From Echinarachnius parma (lineage: Eukaryota; Echinodermata; Echinoidea; Clypeasteroida; Echinarachniidae): 64,000 nucleotides of DNA. The notes below the pieces were generated by a model. That model worked only from the letters and a program-made list of their open reading frames with translations. It was not told where the DNA came from and made no database searches. Position numbers and translations under genes: made by a program. Where the stretch lies: contig JBAMJV010010117.1 in NCBI GenBank assembly GCA_037951105.1, forward strand, positions 1-64,000. Direction: 5' to 3'. The first letter of the stretch is position 1; the number at the start of each line of letters is the position of its first letter. Below are positions 1 to 12,223 of this stretch, piece by piece.

Positions 1-1031
1 CAATACAATATGTTGATCACGTTGAATCGGCCCCGACTGGCATCCGACTGGCAAATCAGAGTCGTGAGGCAACGCCAATTTATTACGGACACTGACCTGA
101 TCCGACTGAAAACATGCAGTACTCGGATCGGGTCAAGTCAGCTCAGTGTGTGCAACTACATAACGTTGTAAAATTGAAACTCTACAGAATGCATGGATGG
201 ATCATTATTATACTAGTAAAATATTCATTATTTCATTATATTTCATTATTTTGTATAACGAAAATGCTTCCTGAAACTGCAGAAACGTTATTTCGACAGT
301 TCATCGTGTACGTCATGCACGCACTAGTGTCATAAATTCTCAAACTGATTTATTGCGTGTCAGTATTATTTTAGTTGCAGAATATGTTGAGAGAAATTTA
401 AGACATAATAATAATAGTGCAACCATTACCATAGTCCAACAATACCAGTTTCATAGCAAAATTCGGTGTTTTATATTTTTGGACAGGGGCATTTCCTAAA
501 GACTGTCGGATGGCTTTATACATGTCTTTTTTTATTTTCTCTTATTGTCTTCCTTTTGTTCAGTAGCAGAAAGGCATAATCCGTTGATTATACGTTGTAT
601 AGAATGGGACAGGAGTGGCACAAATAAGTTGGTTGAATGCTTGATTGATTGACTGGCTTGGCTGATAAACAGATATATGTGAGAAACGGTCCACCTACCG
701 CCAAGCTTGACATCCCCTGTCCGCCCGAATGATCCTTCACATCTTTCCGAATGCTCTCTGTAAATCCTCCTCCCTATTCACCATCGATAGTATAATAAAA
801 GGAAGCAGACAGGTCTATTGTGTATAGAAGAGGCTGGGGCTCTATAAGGGTGCGTTTATATCATGGCAATATCTAGAGTCTGTTCACCTGGAATCCGAAC
901 ACGAAATTCGAATGTTTCACCACTTATTACAAGTCAGACTAAGCTCTCTTTTTCGTTGGTTGTGATGCTCACCCGCGACATATGCAAAATATCTAGGACT
1001 TGCCACATTATTATTTCCCTTTAAACATATA
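1..1031. other. Unannotated AT-rich sequence
   Basis: I see no gene, repeat family or RNA here. The single frame of 73 codons (114-335, +) has no recognisable motif, no splice context and ordinary AT-rich composition, so it is treated as chance. Confidence 0.5.
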
Positions 1032-1044
1032 TTAAAGGGACTTA

Positions 1045-3432
1045 TAAGGGGAGGGCCAAAGTCGTAAAAAGTGACTTTAGGTTGCCAGATCTCCACAACA
1101 AGTTTAAACCGATTTTAATTGCAAGTATTTGTAATGAGACAACATAATTCAGAGGTCTACCTCAAAACATTTGTTGCGAACACCTCCAAATCCAAGATGG
1201 CGTCCAAAAAAGCAGCCGTTTTGCATTGTTATAGATAATTGGCGAGATTTCCCAAACGACACCTCATATCAACATTATTCTGCAGTCATATTAAAGGCAA
1301 TAACATTTCCTATAATCTGATACCAAACACCGTGGAGTTCAGGAAATGTAACACGGTCATTTTTAGCCCCAAACTCAAAATTTAGGCATTTTTCCCCAAA
1401 AATATGAAATTATTGAATTACATAATTACACATAATTCAATTATTGTACTAGCAGTTGAATTAATACTTTTCAGAAAACTGTCCAATTATATCAACTATA
1501 CTCTCTGAAAATTTCAAGTATGTACCGTATCTGAACAAAAAGTTATAGTTCTTGGAAGTCAGCATTGATATCGACAAAACGGGTAGTTTTGCATGAATTC
1601 TTATGCTATACAGGGTGTCTCAAAAATGTGTAATCTTAATTATAGGATTTGTATTTCAAAATGATTGCGTCAATCTCGGGACACCTTCAATTCCATTTAT
1701 GAACAAATAAAAACAAACACCATTTCTTGTAATATGATGAATATTCCACCATCATTATGTAGTCCGTCTAGATGTCGTGTCCCCTCGTGTCGTGTCTGTC
1801 TTGTATTTGTTTTACTACATTTATCATAAACCAAGCGCTAAAAATGAACTTAATTCCACTCCACATGGAGCATTCCAGTCAGCTGCATACTGACGCGCAT
1901 GCCATGCATATTGCGAATTCGAATCATATTGGGTGTCCATGATGTGTTTAAAACATTGTCAAGATCATGTTCATTATCTTGAATAAGTGTCTTACTGAAG
2001 TACACAATATGCGGGACATACTGTAATATGTGCAGAGCGTATCTAGATTCGAACACCATCTTGATCGCAAGGTATGCACCCTTCATACCCTTCATATCTT
2101 ATTACATGTAACTGGAGACAATACAGGTCTATACAAATTATCTGACTCAGTATTAAAACAAACTCAATTGCTAAACTAATTATGTACAACACCGAAAAGC
2201 CTCAGCAAGCCGAATGTTAGTTTTTTGTGCACTACACTGTACTCGTGTAACCATGGTAACAACAGCCGATTATGGACAAAAATATACCAAATCAACCAAT
2301 ATTCATTTTAAAAACTTAAAAATAGCAGGTGAAGGGTGTTATTTCACATGTGATTTGCTTTCCTCCATGTTCACACGAAAATTAGTGTGTATAATGCGGC
2401 TTGTACTAGCCAGATATATGATTTATTGTATTTCTATTGTTGTTGTTACTATGGTTACAAATGTACACGGTGGTACAAAAAGTTATTCTACGATAAACAT
2501 AATAGCCTATTCAAAGTCTTCATCGAACTCTTAAAAAGTCTAGCTAACTGTGGTGTTCCGAATAATAATCATGTTATAAACATAATTATCCAGATATGGT
2601 CGATCCGACTGTAAAGGACGAGCGCCTCCCATCTGAATATTGCACTAAATAGTGCACTTTGCATGATGGATTTATTATTGCAGTGACATTTCCGATACTC
2701 TATTTTCGTGTATTGCAAACCAATGGCGGCATATTTATGACATAAAAGAAGAAAACTGAAGTTTTTTCTAAAAAAGGGATAAACAATATGTCATTATTTA
2801 AGAGCATTTCTTAAATTAAGTCCGTACAAGAATAACATTTTATTGGGGCACCCTGTATAGTGTTCGAAATCGTACAAATTTGCTGTATTTGTCGATATCA
2901 AATGCTGTCTTCCAGTTATTATAACTTTTTGTTCAGATATGGTAAACACTTGAAATTTTCACAGCGTATTGCTGATATAACTGGACAGTTTTCTGAAAAG
3001 TATTAATTCAACACCCAGTGCAATTATTGATATATGCTGAATTATGTAAATCAATAATTTCATATTTTTGGGGGAAAAGGCCTAAAATTTGAGTTTGATG
3101 CTAAAAATGAACGTGTTACATATCCTGAAACCCATTGTGTTTGGTATCAGATTATAGGAAATATTATTGTCTTTAATATGACTGCAAAATCATGCTTATT
3201 TCAGGTGTTGTTTGGGAAATCTCGCCAATTGTCTATAGTAAGTCAAAACAGCTACTTCTTTGGACGCCATCTTGGATTTGGAGGTATTCGCAACAATTTT
3301 TTTGAGGTAGACCTCTGAATTAATTTGTCTCATTAAGAATGCTTGCAAATAAAGTTGGTTTAAACTTGTTGTGGAGATCTGGCAACCTAAGTCTTTAAGG
3401 AAGCCACTTTTTCGATGTTGGCCCTCCCCTTA
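1045..3432. mobile_element. Harbinger-like foldback element nested in family A
   Basis: The ends TAAGGGGAGGGCC and GGCCCTCCCCTTA are inverted. The arms continue inward as long inverted repeats, about 564 bp on the left (1045-1608) and 575 bp on the right (2858-3432); both carry matching stretches such as CCAAGATGGCGTCC and its complement. The target triplet TTA is duplicated (1042-1044 and 3433-3435), deduced from uninterrupted copies of the host MITE. A 3-bp TWA-type duplication is typical of PIF/Harbinger elements. No transposase or Myb-like frame is visible, so it is non-autonomous. Its loop carries a further insertion. Confidence 0.75.
1611..2855. mobile_element. Mariner-like element, innermost level of the nest
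   Basis: The ends CAGGGTGTCTCAAAAATG and CATTTTATTGGGGCACCCTG are inverted and flanked by TA (1609-1610 and 2856-2857), as expected for Tc1/mariner. The length of 1245 bp is close to an autonomous mariner. However, the longest frame inside (81 codons, minus strand, 1850-2095) shows no recognisable DDE/D transposase motif, so any transposase is decayed or the element never carried one. It sits between the two arms of the surrounding foldback. Confidence 0.6.
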
Positions 3433-3752
3433 TTAGTAACATTGTCCAAATCCTCAAAATAAAATTTTAATTCTAGCGGTTCCTTCATACCTTGTTGTAT
3501 TCGTATTACCAATAAAATCATGGGACAGGTTTTGGTTTTTCAAATTTCCCTTTCGTTACAAAGATATCAGATAAGAAAAACTCCGGTGGAGTTTTTCTTA
3601 CTGTGTACATAGTGAGTGCAGTGAGTTAGTGACTATCACTTTGCATTTTCGCTCATTACTTGGCTATGCAATGTCCATAAGAGATAACAACAATATGCAT
3701 CAACCATTCATCACTTTTTGCACATGTCAACAAAGTTACTAGATCCCTTTAA

Positions 3753-4679
3753 GTATAAAAACACGCTTTATATCGCCGATTCCGGGCAGCCGCAACCCTT
3801 TGCTCTAAATCCTGCACCGTATTTACCACCAGACACTGTACTTTAATTCTCTACTAGTTAGTGATTAGTGTGAAACCGTTTTGAAATCGCTAACTTTGGG
3901 CAAAATAGGTGCCTTTAAACGCAACCATAAACAAAAGGATTTATTGCGCAGAAGAGAGCGACAATCGTCATCGTTCAGTGGGAGAAATATATTTTCTCGG
4001 GCGAAACGAACAGGACATTAAAGAACATGGTACTGTACTAAGCAATCAATGCGCGACCGCCTTAACTTTTTAAAGGTACTTCTTAAATTCGATGATATTT
4101 GAAAAAAAAAGTATTTTGTTTGGCAACTTGTAGTATAAAGTGATCCATTAACGTAATAATATTTTTTAAAAAGTGACTTTTGAGACTTAAATCACATACC
4201 AGTATCATAAATAGTAAGATTCTTCTGAATTACATGTGATAATGAATTGTGTTCATATAAAAGAAATACTGCTAGCTTACCTAGTGAAAAGAGGATGAAC
4301 ATTGATGTCAGATTTGTGTGCCCGATCATTCGCGCGCAGTATCCGTGACAACAATCTAAAAGCGTTCCGGAATGCTTTTCAATTCAATCTTAAACGCATC
4401 ATGATACAGAAACAAAATCGTCAAAATGTGTCCTCCGCTAATGCGACCAGGTACCTTTAACATGTTTATTAAAAGTGCATGGAGTCTTCATATAAAGCGC
4501 TCGAGAATGTCTGTCACGCTGTCACGCTCTTGGTGCAAGTACCTTTTAGGTCTTCTTTCTTGCTAGATGACTTATAAATCACATGAAGTATGTCAGAGCA
4601 CAACATTGAAATAGGATTAAGACCTCCTTGGATTAACACTCATCCCTGTTCACCTCCCCACCTATATTGCAGTGGCCCC
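3753..4679. other. Unannotated sequence
   Basis: Probably single-copy DNA. No frame, RNA or repeat could be supported. Confidence 0.4.
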
Positions 4680-4810
4680 GCAGTGGCGTATGTGGATGCC
4701 TGAAGGGGGCCAATGGGGATGGGGTCCTGGGGGGGGGGGGGGGGGGGGTCCTAGGGGTGGGGTGTGGTGGGGGTGGGGTGTGAATTCTCGTCCCCTCTAT
4801 GCCCCTTCGG
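4680..4810 (+). mobile_element. hAT-like terminal fragment with poly(G)
   Basis: It starts CAGTGGCGTATGTGG, followed by G-rich sequence with a run of about 20 G. CAGTGGCGTA plus poly(G) recurs near 25033, 45218 and 52512. No matching right end or target duplication is visible, so this is probably a truncated end. Confidence 0.4.
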
Positions 4811-4819
4811 GGAATAATC

Positions 4820-4837
4820 ATAATGATGATAATGGTA

Positions 4838-4898
<61 letters not shown>

Positions 4899-4920
4899 CG
4901 ATGATGATGATGATGATACT
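4820..4920. repeat. (GAT)n microsatellite
   Basis: A near-perfect trinucleotide array. It produces a poly-Asp frame on the plus strand and a poly-Ile frame on the minus strand; neither is a gene. Confidence 0.95.
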
Positions 4921-4946
4921 GATAATACTACTAATACTACTTCTAA

Positions 4947-5284
4947 TATAGGTTTTCCCATTCATTTTCGTCATTTTGTCATTCAATTTCGTCCCGAGAA
5001 GCCAATGCCAACTTCAATTTCGTGTATTGTCGACCAATTTCACAAAACGTCCATTCAATTTAGTCGTTCGTCACGCATTTTCGTCGATCACAGTTGCTGA
5101 ACACATATGTGACTGACGAATTTGAATTGTACTGGACGAAAATGTGTGACAAATGACTAAATTGAATGGACTTTTTGTGAAATTGGTCGACAATAGACGA
5201 AATTGAAGTTGGCATTGCCATATTCTCGGCTTCTCGGGACGAAATTGAATGACAAAAGTGTTAAAATGAATGGGAAAACCTATA
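4947..5284. mobile_element. Palindromic MITE-like element between microsatellites
   Basis: It begins TATAGGTTTTCCCATTC and ends with the complement GAATGGGAAAACCTATA. The arms match over about 140 bp, with motifs such as AATTTCGTC and GACGAAATT repeated on both sides. It is bounded by (GAT)n on the left and (AAT)n on the right, so the target duplication is obscured. Confidence 0.7.
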
Positions 5285-5299
5285 ATAATAACATTAATG

Positions 5300-5330
<31 letters not shown>

Positions 5331-5350
5331 TAATAATAATAATAATACTA
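5281..5350. repeat. (AAT)n microsatellite
   Basis: An imperfect AAT array adjoining the palindromic element. Confidence 0.9.
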
Positions 5351-5769
5351 CTACTATACTACAACTACTAATAATAACAAAAAATATCGCCAAATAGCCA
5401 CGTGATAATATGTCCAAATCGCGGGTTTAATATTTATTAAATATAAAAGCAACGCCATTACTTATGTTCCACATAACTATGTTCCCCTCACGTAACGTTT
5501 GCTCGTTCCCACCCCCCCCCCTCTCACCTCACCTTCACACCACCCTTACCCCCTCACCCCCACCCCTGGTTACACCACCCTCTGTTCCAGGGTAATTGCA
5601 CTCTTCAGTAACATTAACTCTCATTTCCGAGACAGGCAAATATAGACACGAGGCTGTCAAAGCACTTATCACATCATTCGGACCTACATATACATATATA
5701 TACCTCAAATTGATCTATAAATATAGATGCAATCACACGTATAAACTCCCTGCTATTATGTTTGTTCAT
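5351..5769. other. AT-rich then C-rich spacer
   Basis: No gene seen. Positions 5508-5580 are strongly C-rich with poly(C) runs. Confidence 0.4.
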
Positions 5770-6150
5770 GAGCGTCCGCGTCCCGTATATTGGGAACAAT
5801 TACCTCGGAGGGATAGGACCTATTTTATTTACCTGAATTATCACCTTTCCCTTTTTCACCATATGCGGTCACCCACAACGCTCTACGATTTTGTCAGAAA
5901 TGCCGCGATTTTGCCCCGAAATTGCGATAATTTGGCCCGAAATGCGATGATTCTACTCGAACATGTACGAGCGTATGGGAACATTTCCGCTAGCGGAATG
6001 AGACCTATATTTTTATTTACCTGAATTATCACCCTTCCCCTTTTCACCATGTGCGGTCATCCAAAACGCTCTACGATTTTGTCAGAAATGCCTTGATTTT
6101 GCCCCAAAATTGCGATGATTTTGCTCGGAATTCGATAATTTTTTGAGCAG
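5770..6150. repeat. Tandem duplication, period about 185 bp
   Basis: The blocks starting GACCTAT at 5817 and 6002 both continue through ACCTGAATTATCACC, TGCGGTCA and CGCTCTACGATTTTG. Within each unit a short motif around GATTTTGCCCC-AAATTGCGAT is repeated with variation. The 142-codon plus frame here runs through the repeat and is not supported as a gene. Confidence 0.75.
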
Positions 6151-6155
6151 TAAAA

Positions 6156-7311
6156 TACGATAATGAGACATTGACATATGCCATTATCAACTTATAAATA
6201 AATATAAAGGCATACACGCTATTGGCAACAATATATCAATTTAAAAAGAGATGTGTTTTTTAATTAAAATTAAATCATAGTAAATTTATGATAAAAACAA
6301 TTCAATCAAGTTTAATAATCATACATTCATAGAGAGAAGGATCGAAATGTTATGAATGCAGATAATTATGTTTAGGCTATAAGATTCAATGTTTATGAAG
6401 AAAACACATTTGTCTTGTAATTTATATTGTTTCCGTTCAATATTAGCGTTTTCATATTTCAGCTGTAGTTAACACAGAACGAAAGAGTAAGTAGTTACAG
6501 ACCATGTATTTTTCATTCAATCTGGCTTTATATGAAATTATGGGGTTAGATAACGATGATGAGAATATTTAATCTGATTCAAGTCATAGTTTGAATTATA
6601 CCCGATACTTTTTAGGGAATGTAAGTGAAAAATAAATGTAATGAAATTGATGAGGCAAATGCAAGATTAGAGTTATAATTATACAAGCCCATTTATAATT
6701 GTAATAGATTAAGTGATTTCTTTGCATCTAGAGTTAATTTCATAAATGCGTTTTTAATCAGAATCAGAATATTATATTCACAGACATGATCATATATAGA
6801 GCCTATAAACTTTCACTGTATAAACGGCTATGAAAAAGCATTTCCGGTAATCTTCATATTTCCCTAGTGCAAAACGCACGGCTCTCGAACAATAGCAATG
6901 CACAACGAATTAGTCCCCATGCACTGAAATGGCATCTTATTACCAAATGAACTCTATTATTGCGTTATTATCTGCCATTATGCGTTGGAATTGGATGCGA
7001 AAATCACGGCTGCATTGTCTGATTCGGTAAGCACTTTCGGGTACGAAGCGATGTCTGATTCGTTTGGTTTCATACGCGTTTATCTATTATGACATTTTGA
7101 GGAAAAAACAAATAATAACCGAACCAGCATTATAATCACGGTTATTTTATTCTTTTGAATTCGTTTTTTTCTTCCTGTTTTTATTTTTTGAGAGTCATCA
7201 TGGGCATTTGATTCTTTTGATTTGATTTTTGTTTTCTGGTTTAATTCTTGAAAAGGATTCTGAAGGTTAATGCATAGTAATATGAGGAAGATCACTCTTA
7301 TAAGAGAGTTT
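6156..7311. other. Unannotated AT-rich sequence
   Basis: No gene, RNA or repeat family recognised. The 92-codon minus frame at 7080-7358 overlaps the edge of the next element and has no motif. Confidence 0.4.
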
Positions 7312-7315
7312 TTAA

Positions 7316-7895
7316 AGGGATAGTTGAGTTTTGGTAAAGAGAGTACAGTTTTTGTCAAACTGAATTTTAGTAACCAAAACCTGCACCATTACATTACAAA
7401 CTAAAAGTTATAACTCCACCATGCTCGAAAGAAATACAAAATTACAAATGACTAAGCAAAAAGCCTTTTATCATTCGAAATGAGCCGTTAAAACTCAAGA
7501 GGGCGCTCTCTAAAAACTCATCGGTTTCGACCATTTTAAATAAAATATTGTGCATGTGATATTTTGTTGAAATAGTGATTAGATAGAGAGATAATCAACA
7601 ACTATTAAAAAAACCTCTTTTGTAATTTTGTGAAAAGAGGAAGCATTTCTAAACTTTTTTTAACGGCTGGTTTAAAATGATCGGATAATTTGTGGGGCCC
7701 CACAAATATTACAAATGGTCATGTTTATGGATATTTCAGCCATTTCCGAACCGACTTTGGTCAAATAAAGTTTATTCTGTCATTAAAGTGTTATGCTCTT
7801 TCAAATTTGACACTAAGATTGTTATTTTTATTGTTATTATCTCACAAAAATATTATTTTGTGTAGCGCCCTCTATACCAAAACTCAACTATCCCT
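7316..7895. mobile_element. TTAA-flanked MITE, family B
   Basis: The terminal inverted repeats AGGGATAGTTGAGTTTTGG and CAAAACTCAACTATCCCT lie between TTAA (7312-7315) and TTAA (7896-7899). The interior includes GGGCGCTCTC and a palindromic GGGGCCCCACA word shared with 11664-12223 and 15344-15879. The length is 580 bp and no transposase frame is present. Confidence 0.85.
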
Positions 7896-7899
7896 TTAA

Positions 7900-9090
7900 G
7901 GTAGCATTTTAATGGATAAACACGATATTGATTTCATTTCAGGTGTATAGTTTATGGTTATACGATATTTGTATTTGTATTAACTGAAATTTATTCGATT
8001 TATTCAAGTTCAGAACATGTAACCGACCTGATATGGTAATCTGGATTACATATTGTAAACTAAACGAATAGTGGCATGTTTATAGAGGAGAAAATGCTAA
8101 AACCATGGACTTTTAACATTATATTTTACTATTTTGTCGGTACTTGATATAATGTCGAAAGAAAACACGGTATAAAACAGACCTAGATTTTGCATTTCTT
8201 ATTCTTGTAGGTCACAATTACGCTAACAATATACCATGCAAGAAAAATATAATAAATGTAATCTCAACGTAAACTTTAGCTGCAGAAATATAGGCCAAGC
8301 TTAGGCAATAGATTATTGTATAGAATAAATATGCAAAAATTAGCACTCATTTTTCTTTCTTTTTTCTTCCGTCTAGTTATTTGCATGAGGAAAACAAATA
8401 AGAATACATCCATCCTTCCACTTTGATTGATATTTTAAATTGTCTTCATTTTTCTTTCATCCATTATTGAATTAGAGAAAAGACAAACAACGCACACACA
8501 AACGTCAACAATTCAATATTATACTGTCTTATATACAGCCATTCCGAGAAAGCATTATAACGATTCATGTCTTGTCCTGTGCAATAATAATATTAGTACA
8601 AACGCTGGACTGTCATTTATCATGATATTCTTTTTCTTTTCATGAATAAAATCAAATGTCATGTAATATCGATGCAACAGTCAGCGTAAATTTACGTGTA
8701 TTTTTTTTTTGTTACACGACTTCATACTTTTTCTACATCAACGTATATTGCGGAGATTTATTTTCATCAAATAAAAAGTCGCCTTATTTTTTTTTCCATG
8801 CAGTCCCAAGATGATGAATTTTTCAAATGACAAAACGATCTGCAATGGAATGTACCCGGCCCGCCAAGAGACACCGTGGCGTCAAGCATGCATGATCCAA
8901 AACAAAAAAAAAAAATGAAGAAAAGAAGAAGAACAGAAGAAGAGACAGACAAAGAAAACAGATGTACACAAATCCAACTGCACGGATGTTGTAGAATTTA
9001 TTGGCAATAATGCAAATTAAATTTGAATTTTATTCGTAAAAGTGCATTATTTTTATGACAGTTTCACGCTCACAAAGACACATGCTCGCA
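7900..9090. other. Unannotated AT-rich sequence
   Basis: No supportable gene. The 61-codon minus frame at 8767-8952 starts with a hydrophobic stretch, but that is encoded by A/T runs on the complementary strand, so it is not called. Confidence 0.4.
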
Positions 9091-9503
9091 AGGATTATAT
9101 AGCAACATTGTCAAAATCATTTAAAAATGACTTACAACTCTAGCAGTTTTCATTTTATATACATGCTTGTGTTTGTATTGCCGATATATAGAAGCATGGA
9201 ACTGGTTTTGGTCTTCCGATTTTCGCTTTTGTTATACTAAAGACATTCATAAATATAGCTTTCGGATTAAAACAAAAAAACTTGAGATAATTATTTTAGC
9301 TGTGTACAAAGACAGTGCAATTAGTTAGCGAATACCATTTTGCATTTTTGCTTATTACTCGATCGGTCATAATTATGACATTTATTTACCACGGAATTTC
9401 ACACATCACTCAGTGCACATACCTCAGATCACATAATTATATACACTCATGTAATTAACACTTGGTCAGTTTTTGCACATGTCAACAAAGTTACTAGATC
9501 CCA
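9091..9503. mobile_element. Diverged family A MITE
   Basis: The right end TCAACAAAGTTACTAGATCCCA abuts TTAA (9504-9507). The left part matches family A only loosely (AGCAACATTGTC, AACTCTAGC, AGCATGGAACTGG). This is an older copy than the one at 14530. Confidence 0.7.
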
Positions 9504-9507
9504 TTAA

Positions 9508-10003
9508 ATAAGGGATCCAATTTTAACCTAACTCACTTGGAGCTTTCCCACTTCTCTTGTACCTTGTTGTTTGGCTTACGGTAACAGAACAATGAAATAG
9601 GTTTTTTTTTTCTTCTTCAAATGTCTCCATAATCATGGATATATTATTTAAGCTTAAATTTGAGAGCGTCTATAGACGGTTTCCAACCGTAGTCTAAGAG
9701 TATCTGAATTCGGATAATCAATCATCCATTGTATCCGAATTTGGATTCTTCACGCGAACGATCGGGATCAAATCAAACATCGATTTTCTATGTTTTCACT
9801 ATATACATGCTATAGGGAAACTTTATTCCTTTTCTGTGAAGTTCTCACATATCATTCTCGAGAATCTTACAATAATATTGGTATATGATTAAAGTCTCAA
9901 ATATCACTTTGGGATAAAAAAAAAAGAAGCTAATGGATCACTTTAATTTGGGTTTGAGAAAGAAATCGAACTAGGACTGTATGAATAGGTGAGGATGCAC
10001 GGC
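9508..10003. other. Unannotated sequence
   Basis: No gene or repeat supported. Confidence 0.4.
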
Positions 10004-10007
10004 TTAA

Positions 10008-10165
10008 AGGGCATCAAGCGTGGGGATGCTACATAGCGGGTCGCCATTTTGAACTGGGCTAGTTTGCGCGCACCGCATGACACTGAGCGAACGTGCATTA
10101 CGCACCGTGCGCAACGCGTATGCAAGATGGCGCCGCGCATCTCATTTGACGAATCTGAACTACCT
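10008..10165. mobile_element. Short TTAA-flanked MITE, family F
   Basis: Flanked by TTAA at 10004-10007 and 10166-10169. It contains CGCCATTTTGAAC, TAGTTTGCGCGCAC and CAAGATGGCGCCGCGCATC, all of which recur at 47590-48000. The ends are weakly inverted. It is 158 bp, and its GC-rich core contrasts with its surroundings. Confidence 0.6.
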
Positions 10166-10169
10166 TTAA

Positions 10170-10676
10170 TGTGATAAGGGTCGTAGCTGCATTATGTATA
10201 CTCTTGCGGCATTCAATCAAAGTATCTTGTTCGGATATCAGTGTTCCGTATTATAAACACGATAACTTGACACCCCTGTTTTGGTCGCGCAAGGCTTGGA
10301 ATTCTGTTGCTATTGTATGTGTGTATACCCTGCTCTTTTACTGGCGAGGTTGTATTATTGCTGATTAAATGTAAAATTGTTTAAACGCAGTAAAAATTTA
10401 TAATTGTTCTATTAGGCTAATGTTGCTTTTATTCGGCTTGGTTTTAAATCTATCAAAAAATGACTATTCATGTTTAATACTTTTCATGAAATTATTAAAA
10501 TGAATTAGGAAATAACTGCAATATCATGGGCATTACTTTTCAAGTATTTATTATAGGCTGAAATATGACAGATTTGGTTTAATATAATATATAAACACGA
10601 TAACAGAATAAGTCCATACTTTGACAATAAAGTCATCTTCCAGCAACCTTTGATTATTTGAATAATTAAGTTAAAG
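10170..10676. other. Unannotated AT-rich sequence
   Basis: No gene or repeat supported. Confidence 0.4.
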
Positions 10677-11062
10677 AAAATAATATTCGCGTTATTCTCT
10701 TTGTTTAAAATATGTAAAAAAATCCTGTGTTCATTTGTTCATAATTATGTTTGGGCAAGGGTACACTTGAGATGACAAGTTAAATGTTTTTTTTTTAATG
10801 AGCAATTTCACACCATTATAACGCGTCATTGAGGGGGAACATTTAATGTTATTTGTGCAAAATTCAATTAAAGATCATCTCACATCCCACATCCACACCC
10901 ACATGAAAATAATATTCGCTTTATTCTCTGTGTTATAATATGTAGAATAATCATTTGTTCATTAAGGGCAAGTGTACACTTGAGATGACGAGTTAAATGT
11001 TTTGTTTTTTTTAATGAGAAATTTTACACCATTATAACGCGTCATTTAGAGGCAGCATTTAA

Positions 11063-11445
11063 AGGTTTCTAGTTACTTTGTTGACATGTGCAAAAAGTGA
11101 TGAACGGTTGATACAATGTGTATTGTTGTTATCTGATATGTCCACTAGATATTGTGAGAACATTTCAGGTTGAATGGACGATACTGTATACAGTATATGG
11201 CCGAGTAATGAGCAAGAAATGCAAAGTGATATTCACTAACTCATTGCGCTGACTTTATACACGGCTACAACTATCCAGTGGATATCTGAATACTTCACTA
11301 GTAAATATATTTTTAGCCAAAGGTAAATCCGAAAAACCGAAACCTGCCCCATGCTTCTATTGTTAGTACAAATACAACAAGGTATGAGGGAACCGCTAGA
11401 ATTCTAATTGGATTTTGAGGTTTTGGACAGTGTTACTAGATCCCT
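11063..11445. mobile_element. Family A MITE
   Basis: It runs from TTAA (11059-11062) to TTAA (11446-11449), in the opposite orientation to the copy at 14530. Family words CATGTGCAAAAAGTGATGAA, AACCGCTAGAATTC and GTTACTAGATCCCT are present. It is the first member of a three-part cluster. Confidence 0.85.
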
Positions 11446-11449
11446 TTAA

Positions 11450-11659
11450 ATGGATAGTTGAGTTCTGGTAAAGAGAGTACAATTTTGGTCAAACTTAATT
11501 TTAGTAACCAAAACCTGCACCATTACATTACAAACTAATAGTTATATTATACTAATAATGATATGCACTAACCCATTGCGCTGACTTTATACACGGTTAC
11601 GACTCTGCACTAGTAAATATCTTGGATTTTGAGGTGTTGGGCAGTGTTACTAGATCCCT
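11450..11659. mobile_element. Chimeric fragment: family B left part joined to family A right part
   Basis: It starts ATGGATAGTTGAGTTCTGG (family B) and keeps B similarity to about 11552. It then switches to family A similarity (CTAACCCATTGCGCTGACT, ACTAGTAAATAT) and ends GTTACTAGATCCCT at TTAA (11660-11663). A deletion or recombination between adjacent A and B copies is the simplest reading. Confidence 0.65.
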
Positions 11660-11663
11660 TTAA

Positions 11664-12223
11664 AGGGATAGTTGAGTTCTGGTAAAGATAGTACAGTTTT
11701 GGTCAAACTTAATTTTAGTAACCAAAAACCGGCACCATTATATTACAAACTAATAGTTATAACTCCACCATGCTCAAAAGGAATACAAAATGACAAATGA
11801 CTAAGTAATGAGCCTGTTATTATTAAAAAAGAGCCGTTAAAACTCAAGAAGGCGCTCTCTACACACTAATCGGTTTCAACCATTTAAAATAAATATTGTG
11901 CATGTGGTGTTTTATTGAAATAGTGATTAGATAGAGAGATAATCAACAAATATTAAACAACCTATTTTGTACATTTCGAAAAAGAGGAAGCTTTTTTAAC
12001 AATTTGTTAACGGCTGAATCACAATTATCGAATAAATGTGGGGCCCCACAATTATTACATTTATGTTTTTAGATATTTCAGCCATTTCTGAACCGATTTT
12101 GATCAAATAAAGTTTATTCTGTCATTAAAATTGTATGCTCTTTCGCATGTGACACTTAGTTTTTCATTATCACAATTTCTAAATTTTGTGTAGCGCCCTC
12201 TATACCAAAAATCAACTATCCCT
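11664..12223. mobile_element. TTAA-flanked MITE, family B
   Basis: Ends AGGGATAGTTGAGTTCTGG and CAACTATCCCT lie between TTAA 11660-11663 and 12224-12227. It is closely related to 7316-7895 along its whole length and 560 bp long. Confidence 0.85.

Larger units (their letters stand above)
1036..3748. mobile_element. TTAA-flanked MITE, family A, split by a nested insertion
   Basis: The outer element begins AGGGACTTA right after TTAA (1032-1035), resumes at 3433 with TTAGTAACATTGTCC, and ends GTTACTAGATCCCT before TTAA (3749-3752). Intact relatives in this window (14530-14901, 27568-27929, 35279-35684) run straight through GGGACTTAGTAAC or GGGATCTAGTAAC, so 1045-3432 is an insertion. Without it the copy is about 330 bp. 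Family members share a GCATGGGACAGGTTT segment and a CATGTCAACAAAG segment near one end. TTAA target duplication is the habit of piggyBac-type elements, but superfamily membership is inferred, because no transposase is present. Confidence 0.85.

Noticed and set aside
1611..2855. Intact mariner transposase
   Set aside because: Length fits, but no frame longer than 106 codons and no DDE/D signature is visible.
4672..5100. 142-codon plus frame with poly-Gly and poly-Asp
   Set aside because: It is a translation of a G run and a (GAT)n array; the opposite strand gives poly-Ile over the same bases.
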